DNA of 21,997 bases. Origin: CAKKQX01 sp046313915. GTDB taxonomy: Bacteria; Pseudomonadota; Gammaproteobacteria; Burkholderiales; SG8-41. The first letter of the stretch is position 1. The number at the start of each line of letters is the position of its first letter. Below, piece by piece: positions 8,527 through 14,917 of this stretch. The notes below the pieces were generated by a model. That model saw nothing but the letters and a program-made list of their open reading frames with translations. It was not told the DNA's origin and made no database searches. The translations under genes and the position numbers were made by a program. The DNA is taken from contig JBKBXX010000054.1 in assembly GCA_046313915.1 (NCBI GenBank), forward strand, positions 1 through 21,997, given 5' to 3'.

Positions 8527-8577
8527 GATATATAAGCAACATTGATTATATATCTAAAAATATTTGAATGTTTCTTA
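8527..8577. promoter_or_regulatory. Candidate CbbR operator in cbbR-cbbL spacer
   Basis: The arms GATATATAA (8527-8535) and TTATATATC (8546-8554) form a perfect 9-bp inverted repeat with a 10-base gap. Two elements match the published CbbR pattern TNA-N7-TNA: TAA..TGA at 8533-8545 and TGA..TTA at 8565-8577, set 32 bp apart, about three helical turns. That suits a recognition site plus an activation site. The segment is far more AT-rich than its surroundings, so chance TNA matches are possible. The divergent position between cbbR and cbbL supports the call. Confidence 0.6.
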
Positions 8578-8597
8578 TTGTCGCGGGCAGCTATGAT
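8569..8597 (+). promoter_or_regulatory. Possible cbbL promoter
   Basis: TATGAT at 8592-8597 is a good -10 hexamer. The matching -35 position (8569-8574, TGTTTC) is poor, as expected of a promoter that needs an activator. It lies just downstream of the second CbbR-like element and would give a leader of about 30 bases. Other placements are possible. Confidence 0.3.
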
Positions 8598-8634
8598 TGC
8601 CTCGACAACGTGCATGAAGGCGGAAAGGAGCGTT

Positions 8635-10122
8635 ATGGGCAAGCCAGAAAGCGGCGGGATCGGTATGGACGCCAAGGAACGCTACAAACCGGGGGTCCTT
8701 CCCTACAGGAAAATGGGATATTGGGATCCTGACTATAAACCCAGGGACACCGACATCATTGCGTTGTTTCGCATCACCCCGCAGCCCGGCGTGGATGCGG
8801 AGGAGGCGGCGGCGGCGGTGGCGGGCGAGTCTTCCACTGCGACCTGGACCGTGGTCTGGACCGACCGGCTGACTGCGTGCGAGCCCTACCGGGCCAAGGC
8901 CTACCGGGTGGATCCGGTGCCCAACACGGGCCCCGATACCAGGACCGAGCAGCAGTATTTTGCCTACATCGCCTATGACCTCGACCTGTTCGAACCCGGC
9001 TCGATTGCGAACCTCACGGCCTCGATCATCGGCAATGTGTTCGGCTTCAAGGCGGTGAAAGCGCTGCGTCTGGAAGACATGCGCATCCCGGTCGCCTACC
9101 TGAAAACTTTCCAGGGGCCGGCCACGGGCATCGTGGCCGAACGCGAGCGCCTGGACAAATTCGGCCGGCCGCTGCTCGGCGCCACCACCAAACCGAAGCT
9201 CGGGCTTTCCGGCCGCAACTACGGACGCGTGGTGTACGAGGCGCTGAAGGGCGGCCTCGATTTCGTAAAGGACGACGAGAACATCAACTCGCAGCCCTTT
9301 ATGCACTGGCGCGACCGCTTTCTCTACTGCATGGAAGCGGTGAACAAGGCCATCGCCGCGACCGGCGAAATGAAGGGGCATTATCTCAACGTCACCGCCG
9401 GCACCATGGAAGAGATGTACGAGCGCGCCGAATTCGCCAAATCGCTGGGCTCGGTCATCATCATGATCGACCTCGTGATCGGCTACACCGCCATTCAGTC
9501 CATGGCCAGGTGGGCGCGCAACAACGACATGATCCTGCACCTGCATCGCGCCGGCAATTCGACGTATTCGCGTCAGAAAAATCACGGCATGAACTTCCGC
9601 GTGATTTGCAAGTGGATGCGCATGGCGGGCGTGGACCATATCCACGCCGGCACGGTCGTCGGCAAGCTCGAGGGCGACCCGCGCATGATCAAGGGTTTCT
9701 ACGACACGCTGCGCGAGCCGTATACGGCCCAAAGCCTGGAGAACGGCCTGTTCTTCGATCAGGAATGGGCATCGTTGAGGAAGGTGATGCCGGTTGCCTC
9801 GGGCGGTATCCACGCCGGCCAGATGCACCAGTTGATACACTACCTCGGAGAGGACGTGGTGCTGCAGTTCGGCGGCGGCACCATCGGCCATCCGCTGGGT
9901 ATCCAGGCGGGGGCGACGGCCAACCGCGTCGCGCTCGAAGCGATGATCCTGGCGCGCAACGAGGGGCGCGATTACCTGGAGGAAGGTCCGCAGATTCTGC
10001 AGGAGGCCGCCAGATGGTGCTCGCCGCTCAAGGCCGCGCTGGATACCTGGGGGGAGGTCAGCTTCAACTACGAATCCACCGACACTGCGGACTTCGTGCC
10101 CGCGGTCACGGCCAGCGTTTGA
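8635..10122 (+). CDS. cbbL: RuBisCO large subunit, form I red type
   Basis: This 495-residue protein carboxylates ribulose-1,5-bisphosphate. Active-site residues are all present: Lys186 and Lys188 (TTKPKLG), the carbamylated Lys212 with metal ligands Asp214 and Glu215 (FVKDDEN), His304 (LHLHRAG), His337 and loop-6 Lys344 (TVVGKLEG). The sequence is of the red IC/ID lineage and not of the green IA type. Many stretches (IGYTAIQSMARWARNNDMI, MNFRVICKWMRMAGVDH) are closer to algal form ID, as I remember it, than to Cupriavidus form IC. Residues about 97-106 (NTGPDTRTEQ) look like a small insertion. The ATG at 8635 follows an AAAGGAG Shine-Dalgarno at 8624-8630. Upstream in-frame codons would run through the promoter. 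cbbS follows after 19 bp. Confidence 0.98.
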   Translation: MGKPESGGIGMDAKERYKPGVLPYRKMGYWDPDYKPRDTDIIALFRITPQPGVDAEEAAAAVAGESSTATWTVVWTDRLTACEPYRAKAYRVDPVPNTGPDTRTEQQYFAYIAYDLDLFEPGSIANLTASIIGNVFGFKAVKALRLEDMRIPVAYLKTFQGPATGIVAERERLDKFGRPLLGATTKPKLGLSGRNYGRVVYEALKGGLDFVKDDENINSQPFMHWRDRFLYCMEAVNKAIAATGEMKGHYLNVTAGTMEEMYERAEFAKSLGSVIIMIDLVIGYTAIQSMARWARNNDMILHLHRAGNSTYSRQKNHGMNFRVICKWMRMAGVDHIHAGTVVGKLEGDPRMIKGFYDTLREPYTAQSLENGLFFDQEWASLRKVMPVASGGIHAGQMHQLIHYLGEDVVLQFGGGTIGHPLGIQAGATANRVALEAMILARNEGRDYLEEGPQILQEAARWCSPLKAALDTWGEVSFNYESTDTADFVPAVTASV

Positions 10123-10141
10123 CGGTAAAGGAGACGCAATC

Positions 10142-10576
10142 ATGATGACCAATCCCGGCAAACGGATCACGCAGGGGCAGTTTTCGTTCCTGCCCGACCT
10201 CACGGATGCGCAGATCACGGCGCAGATCGAGTATGCGCTGAAGCAAGGCTGGGCGGTGAGCGTGGAATACACCGACGATCCGCACCCGCGCAACACCTAT
10301 TGGGAAATGTTCGGCAATCCGATGTTCGACCTCAAAGATCCGGCCGGCATCCTGATGGAAGTCAACGAATGCCGCAAGACCTTCCCGAACCACTATGTCC
10401 GGGTCATGGCGTTCGACTCCACCAAAGGCTGGGAGACCCCGCGCATGTCATACATCGTCAACCGGCCGCATCAAGAGCCGGGTTTCGGCCTGGTGCGGCA
10501 AGAGGCGGAAGGACGCCGCATTCGCTATACCGTGCATTCCTACGCCACGGACAAGCCCGAAGGCGAGCGCTATTGA
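10142..10576 (+). CDS. cbbS: RuBisCO small subunit, red type
   Basis: This 144-residue protein is the small subunit that caps the L8S8 hexadecamer. The N-terminal part RITQGQFSFLPDLTDAQI and the segment VEYTDDPHPRNTYWEMFGNPMFDL are diagnostic of form IC/ID small subunits. It carries the red-type C-terminal extension (RIRYTVHSYATDKPEGERY), which forms the beta-hairpin lining the central pore in known red-type structures. That ending resembles algal small subunits more than the shorter ending of Cupriavidus-type proteins. An AAAGGAG Shine-Dalgarno at 10127-10133 lies 8 bases before the ATG at 10142; the next ATG, at 10145, is also possible. It is probably co-transcribed with cbbL and cbbX. Confidence 0.97.
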   Translation: MMTNPGKRITQGQFSFLPDLTDAQITAQIEYALKQGWAVSVEYTDDPHPRNTYWEMFGNPMFDLKDPAGILMEVNECRKTFPNHYVRVMAFDSTKGWETPRMSYIVNRPHQEPGFGLVRQEAEGRRIRYTVHSYATDKPEGERY

Positions 10577-10625
10577 AAAAAGGTGATCCGGAGCGAGATG
10601 CGCATCCCCGGACAGGCGCGGACCG

Positions 10626-11579
10626 ATGACCCTGATGGCAAATCCGGCGGACAGGCAGATGCTCTTCTCGACAGCCCCGGCTGCCGCGGAAGGGACCACG
10701 GTCGACCTCGAGGCGGCGTTTTGCGATTCGCGCGTCACGGAGGTGCTCGATGCCCTGGAGCAGGATCTCGTGGGACTGAAACCGGTGAAGACGCGCATCC
10801 GCGAGATCGCGGCGTTGCTGCTCGTCGAGAAGCTGCGGCGGCAAGTGGGTCTCGAAGCCGGGCCGCCCGCGCTGCACATGTGTTTCACCGGCAACCCGGG
10901 TACTGGCAAGACCACGGTGGCGCTGCGCATGGCCGAGATCCTGCACCGGCTGGGCTATGTGCGCAAAGGTCATCTCGTCGCCGTGACGCGCGACGATCTG
11001 GTGGGCCAGTATATCGGGCACACTGCGCCCAAGACCCGCGAGGCGCTCAAGAAGGCGATGGGCGGGGTGCTGTTCATCGACGAGGCGTACTACCTGTATC
11101 GGCCGGAGAACGAGCGCGACTACGGCCAGGAGGCGATCGAGATCCTGCTGCAGGTGATGGAAGACCAGCGCGATGATCTGGTCGTGATCCTCGCCGGCTA
11201 CCGGGATCGCATGGACCGTTTCTTCGAGAGCAATCCCGGCATGTCCTCACGCATTGCGCACCACATCGGCTTTCCCGACTACAGCGCGGAAGAGCTTTAT
11301 GCGATCGCGGAACTGATGCTCGAGCGCATGCAGTACCGGCTGGACGAGCCGGCGCGCGCGGCGCTGCGCGAGTATATCGAATTGCGCAGGGCGCGGCCGC
11401 TTTTCGCCAACGCGCGCTCGATCCGCAATGCGCTCGATCGCGCCCGCCTGCGCCAGGCGAGCCGCCTGTTCGGGCGCCGCGCGGAGCGCTTGACGAAAGA
11501 CGATCTGGCGGTCATCCGCGCAGAAGACATCCGTGCGAGCCGGCTATTCCGGCCCGCTGAAGGCGGAAGCGCGCCATGA
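10626..11579 (+). CDS. cbbX: Red-type RuBisCO activase CbbX
   Basis: This 317-residue AAA+ protein remodels RuBisCO blocked by tight-binding sugar phosphates, pulling on the C-terminal tail of the red-type large subunit. Visible motifs are Walker A GNPGTGKT (89-96), a pore-loop aromatic in GQYIGHT (Tyr129), Walker B VLFIDEAYYL (148-157), and sensor and arginine-finger regions in VILAGYRDRMDRFFESNPGMSSRI. The length is normal. Its place directly after cbbS is the standard red-type order and agrees with the RuBisCO type. The ATG at 10626 has only a weak ribosome site; the ATG at 10635 would remove three residues. The stop overlaps the ATG of the cbbY remnant (ATGA). Confidence 0.97.
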   Translation: MTLMANPADRQMLFSTAPAAAEGTTVDLEAAFCDSRVTEVLDALEQDLVGLKPVKTRIREIAALLLVEKLRRQVGLEAGPPALHMCFTGNPGTGKTTVALRMAEILHRLGYVRKGHLVAVTRDDLVGQYIGHTAPKTREALKKAMGGVLFIDEAYYLYRPENERDYGQEAIEILLQVMEDQRDDLVVILAGYRDRMDRFFESNPGMSSRIAHHIGFPDYSAEELYAIAELMLERMQYRLDEPARAALREYIELRRARPLFANARSIRNALDRARLRQASRLFGRRAERLTKDDLAVIRAEDIRASRLFRPAEGGSAP

Positions 11580-11755
11580 CACCGGGCGCGCTGATTTTCG
11601 ATGTCGATGGCATGCTGGCGGATACCGGAGAAACACATCGTCTGGCGTCCGGCGGCGCGTTCATCGGGCATCGGCCGGGATGGAAGCGGGGGGTCGTGGC
11701 AAGTGCGCGAGGCCGCTTCGGCGTGTTAGGAACACCAGGATGGCCACGATGCTGA
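11576..11755 (+). pseudogene. cbbY: Truncated cbbY remnant (HAD phosphatase)
   Basis: An ATG overlapping the cbbX stop opens a 59-codon frame beginning MTPGALIFDVDGMLADTGETHRLA. This matches the N-terminus of CbbY, a HAD-family phosphatase that destroys xylulose-1,5-bisphosphate, a RuBisCO inhibitor released by CbbX. The first HAD motif DVDGT is altered to DVDGM, though both aspartates remain. The next part (about residues 24-50) keeps only a weak likeness to CbbY (AF, GW, ARGRFGV), and the frame then stops inside the following gene. CbbY is normally about 230-255 residues, so most of it is missing. The position after cbbX is where cbbY belongs. It could still be translated through coupling, but an active enzyme is not expected. 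Confidence 0.75.
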
Positions 11756-12828
11756 CCGTTGCGCGCACCACGCTTACACAGTTCTTGATCGAGGAGCGGC
11801 GGCAGCATCCCGGCGCGACCGGCGAGCTGAATGCCCTGATCCTCGACGTCGCGCTCGCCTGCAAGGCGATTTCCAGGGCGGTGGCGCACGGCGCGCTCGC
11901 GGGCGTGCTCGGCGACGCCGCCAGCGTGAACGCCCAGGGCGAGGCGCAGAAAAAGCTCGACGTGATCGCCAACGAGATTTTCCTGCGCAGCGCGGAATGG
12001 GACGGCCATCTTTCCGGCATGCTGTCCGAGGAAATGGCGGAACCGGCGCGGATTCCTCCCCGCTATCCGAAAGGCAAATACCTGCTCGCGTTCGATCCGC
12101 TCGACGGCTCCAGCAACATCGACGTCAACGTCGCCGTCGGCAGCATTTTTTCCATCGTGCGCGCGCCGCGGCCGGGCGAAGATGCGCGTGCCGCGGATTT
12201 CCTCCAGCCCGGCGCGCGCCAGGTCTGCGCCGGCTATGCGATTTACGGGCCGGCGACGATGCTGGTGCTCACCGTGGGCAGCGGCACGCACGGCTTCACG
12301 CTCGATCCGCAGCTGGCCGAATTCATCCTCACCCATCGCGACATCCGCATTCCCGCCGACGCCGGCGAATTCGCGATCAATGCCTCGAACAGCCGCTTCT
12401 GGGAGCCCGCGGTGAAGCGCTACGTCGACGAGTGCCTCGCCGGCAAAAGCGGCGCACGGGGCAAGGATTTCAACATGCGCTGGGTGGCATCGCTGGTGGC
12501 GGAACTGCACCGCATCCTGATGCGCGGCGGAGTGTTTCTTTATCCGCGTGACACGCGCGACCCGCGGCGGCAGGGCCGGCTGCGGCTGCTTTATGAAGCC
12601 AATCCGGTGGCTTTTCTGGTCGAGCAGGCAGGCGGCCGCGCCAGCACCGGCTACGCGCGCATTCTCGATGTGCAGCCCGAAGCGCCGCACCAGAGGACAG
12701 GCTTCGTCTTTGGCTCGGCGAACGAAGTCGAGCGTATCGAGCGCTATCACTGCGACGCCGACACGCGCGAGTACGATGCCCCGCTGTTCGGTGCGCGCGG
12801 CCTGTTCCGCGCGCCGGCCGAAACCTGA
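11740..12828 (+). CDS. cbbF: Fructose-1,6-bisphosphatase class I
   Basis: This 362-residue enzyme hydrolyses fructose-1,6-bisphosphate to fructose-6-phosphate in the regeneration phase of the cycle. Class I motifs are the acidic LSEEMAEP (95-102), DPLDGSSNID (119-128, metal ligands) and GYAIYGPATMLVL, followed by the substrate-binding region RYVDECLAG and the C-terminal LLYEANPVAFLVEQAGG. The frame is open upstream to 11533, but that part is the out-of-frame cbbX/cbbY sequence. The ATG at 11740 (MATMLTVARTTLTQFL) fits the family. The start overlaps the last 16 bases of the cbbY remnant, so loss of cbbY placed this gene almost directly behind cbbX. Class I enzymes are often AMP-sensitive; this cannot be judged here. 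Confidence 0.95.
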   Translation: MATMLTVARTTLTQFLIEERRQHPGATGELNALILDVALACKAISRAVAHGALAGVLGDAASVNAQGEAQKKLDVIANEIFLRSAEWDGHLSGMLSEEMAEPARIPPRYPKGKYLLAFDPLDGSSNIDVNVAVGSIFSIVRAPRPGEDARAADFLQPGARQVCAGYAIYGPATMLVLTVGSGTHGFTLDPQLAEFILTHRDIRIPADAGEFAINASNSRFWEPAVKRYVDECLAGKSGARGKDFNMRWVASLVAELHRILMRGGVFLYPRDTRDPRRQGRLRLLYEANPVAFLVEQAGGRASTGYARILDVQPEAPHQRTGFVFGSANEVERIERYHCDADTREYDAPLFGARGLFRAPAET

Positions 12829-12838
12829 AGGAACCGCC

Positions 12839-13720
12839 ATGTCTGCCAGGCACCCCATCATCGCCATCACCGGTTCCTCTGGCGCCGGCACCACCTCGGT
12901 GTCGAAAACCTTCGAACAGATTTTCCGCCGCGAGGGCGTGAAAGCGGCATTTGTCGAAGGCGACGCGTTTCACCGCTACGATCGCGCCGAGATGAAACAG
13001 AAAATGGCCGAGGAGCTGGCGCGCGGCAACTACCAGTTCAGCCACTTCGGCCCCGAGGCGAACCTGTTCGAGGAGCTGGAAGCGCTGTTCCGCGGCTACG
13101 GCGAAAACGGATCGGGCCGCACGCGCAAATACCTGCACAACGACGAAGAGGCGGCGCCCCACGGCCAGAAACCCGGCGCCTTCACGCCGTGGGAGGACCT
13201 GCCGCCGGATACGGACCTGCTTTTCTACGAAGGCCTGCACGGCGCAGTCGTCACCGAAACCGTCGATATCGCGCGTCACGTCGATCTGCTGATCGGCGTC
13301 GCGCCGGTGATCAACCTGGAGTGGATCCAGAAGCTGTATCGAGACCGCACCGCGCGCCGCCATACGACCGAGGCGGTGACCGATACCATTCTGCGCCGCA
13401 TGTACGATTACGTGCACTATATCTGCCCGCAGTTTTCGCGTACCCACATCAACTTCCAGCGGGTGCCGACGGTGGACACGTCCAACCCCTTCATCGCGCG
13501 TTTCATCCCGACGCCCGACGAAAGTTTTCTGGTGATCCGCTTTGCCAACCCGCGTGGCATCGATTTCCCGTATCTGCTGTCGATGATGAAGGATTCGTTC
13601 ATGTCGCGGGCCAATACCATCGTTGCGCCGGGCGGCAAGATGGACCTGGCGATGCAGCTGATTTTCACGCCCATGATCTGGCGGCTGATGGATCGCCGCC
13701 GCAAGGCGCTGGGCGGCTGA
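12839..13720 (+). CDS. cbbP: Phosphoribulokinase, bacterial class I
   Basis: This 293-residue kinase makes ribulose-1,5-bisphosphate from ribulose-5-phosphate and ATP; with RuBisCO it defines the Calvin cycle. Residues 12-20 (GSSGAGTTS) form the P-loop, and Asp42 in FVEGDAFHRYDR is the expected catalytic base. The segment NLFEELEALFRGYGENGSGRTRKYLHNDEEA is characteristic of the octameric bacterial type, which is typically activated by NADH. The length is as expected (about 290). The ATG at 12839 lies 10 bp after the FBPase stop, with an AAGGA Shine-Dalgarno overlapping that stop, so the two genes are tightly coupled. All catalytic parts look intact. Confidence 0.97.
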   Translation: MSARHPIIAITGSSGAGTTSVSKTFEQIFRREGVKAAFVEGDAFHRYDRAEMKQKMAEELARGNYQFSHFGPEANLFEELEALFRGYGENGSGRTRKYLHNDEEAAPHGQKPGAFTPWEDLPPDTDLLFYEGLHGAVVTETVDIARHVDLLIGVAPVINLEWIQKLYRDRTARRHTTEAVTDTILRRMYDYVHYICPQFSRTHINFQRVPTVDTSNPFIARFIPTPDESFLVIRFANPRGIDFPYLLSMMKDSFMSRANTIVAPGGKMDLAMQLIFTPMIWRLMDRRRKALGG

Positions 13721-13752
13721 GTTTCTGGTCGAAACGACGGAGGAGTTCCCCG

Positions 13753-14817
13753 ATGGCCCTGGTATCGTTGCGCCAACTGCTAGACCATGCCGCGGAGCAC
13801 GGCTATGGTGTGCCGGCGTTCAATGTCAACAACCTCGAGCAGATCCAGGCGGTGATGCAGGCGGCGCACGAGTGCGAAAGCCCGGTGATCCTGCAGGGTT
13901 CGGCGGGAGCGCGCAAATACGCCGGCGAGGCCTTCCTGCGGCAGCTGGTGCTTGCCGCGGTCGAGACCTATCCGCACATTCCGGTGGTGCTGCATCAGGA
14001 TCACGGCGCGAGCCCCGCCGTCTGTCAGCGTTCGATACGCTCCGGTTTTACCAGCGTGATGATGGACGGCTCGTTGCGCGAGGACATGAAAACCCCGGCG
14101 CCTTACGACTACAACGTCGAGGTGACGCGGCGCGTGGTCGAAATGGCGCACGCGGTCGGCGTCTCGGTCGAAGGCGAGCTCGGCTGCCTGGGGTCCCTCG
14201 AATCGGGCATGGCCGGCGAGGAAGACGGCTCGGGCGCCGCGGGCAAGCTCGCGCATTCGCAATTGCTGACCGACCCCGGGCAGGCGGCGGATTTCGTCGC
14301 GCGAACCGGTGTCGATGCACTGGCGATCGCCATCGGCACGTCGCACGGTGCCTACAAGTTCACGCGTCGGCCGACCGGCGACATTCTGGCGATCGACCGC
14401 ATCAAAACGATCCACGCCCGCCTTCCCAACACCCATCTGGTGATGCACGGAGCGAGCAGCGTACCGCAGGAGTGGCTGGAGGTGATCCGCGCCTACGGCG
14501 GGGAAATCAAGGAAACCTACGGGGTACCGGTCGAAGAAATCCGGCAAGGCATCAGATACGGCGTGCGCAAGATCAACATCGACACCGACATCCGGCTCGC
14601 GATGACCGGCGCCATGCGGCGGCGCCTGGCGAAAGAGCGCGCCGAGTTCGACCCTCGCAAATTCCTGGGCGACGCGCGCGATGCCGCCAGGCAGGTCTGC
14701 AAAGAGCGCTTCATCGCTTTTGGCAGCGCCGGCCGGGCGTCGCAGATCAGACCGCTCGGGCTCGATCGGCTCGCCGAGCGGTATGCGAACGGGGAATTGC
14801 GCGCGATCGTCTGCTGA
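13753..14817 (+). CDS. cbbA: Fructose-bisphosphate aldolase class II
   Basis: This 354-residue zinc-dependent aldolase condenses dihydroxyacetone phosphate with glyceraldehyde-3-phosphate, and in the Calvin cycle also with erythrose-4-phosphate to give sedoheptulose bisphosphate. Asp83 and zinc ligand His84 sit in VVLHQDHGAS, and further metal or substrate residues in GELGCLG, GTSHGAYKF and LVMHGASSVP. The KINIDTDIRLAMTGAMR segment near residue 275 is typical of CbbA. A strong Shine-Dalgarno (GGAGGAG, around 13739-13745) precedes the ATG at 13753; the frame is open upstream only as a shadow of the kinase gene. It is 32 bp behind cbbP. A second, unrelated aldolase (class I) lies at the end of the window. 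Confidence 0.96.
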   Translation: MALVSLRQLLDHAAEHGYGVPAFNVNNLEQIQAVMQAAHECESPVILQGSAGARKYAGEAFLRQLVLAAVETYPHIPVVLHQDHGASPAVCQRSIRSGFTSVMMDGSLREDMKTPAPYDYNVEVTRRVVEMAHAVGVSVEGELGCLGSLESGMAGEEDGSGAAGKLAHSQLLTDPGQAADFVARTGVDALAIAIGTSHGAYKFTRRPTGDILAIDRIKTIHARLPNTHLVMHGASSVPQEWLEVIRAYGGEIKETYGVPVEEIRQGIRYGVRKINIDTDIRLAMTGAMRRRLAKERAEFDPRKFLGDARDAARQVCKERFIAFGSAGRASQIRPLGLDRLAERYANGELRAIVC

Positions 14818-14851
14818 CACCGGGTTTCGCGCCGCGCGCGGGCGCCCAAAG

Positions 14852-14880
14852 TGGTCAAAAACCGCGGTTTCGACGATAAT
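14852..14880 (+). promoter_or_regulatory. Possible sigma-70 promoter before tkt
   Basis: TGGTCA at 14852-14857 and GATAAT at 14875-14880 are separated by 17 bp, close to the sigma-70 consensus. It would start transcription about 30 bases before the transketolase ATG, in the 100-bp gap after the class II aldolase. It may let the tkt-gap-pgk part be expressed without the RuBisCO promoter. Confidence 0.4.
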
Positions 14881-14917
14881 TACGCGTCTTTTGCGCGACC
14901 CCCTGCAAGGAAATCCG

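Noticed and set aside
8519..8542. Longer start for CbbR (MLLIYRPA...)
   Set aside because: It would place codons inside the inverted repeat, and the added residues do not fit the family; the ATG at 8518 gives the normal N-terminus.
11533..11739. N-terminal extension of the fructose-bisphosphatase
   Set aside because: This stretch is the out-of-frame reading of the cbbX end and the cbbY remnant, with no similarity to the enzyme family.
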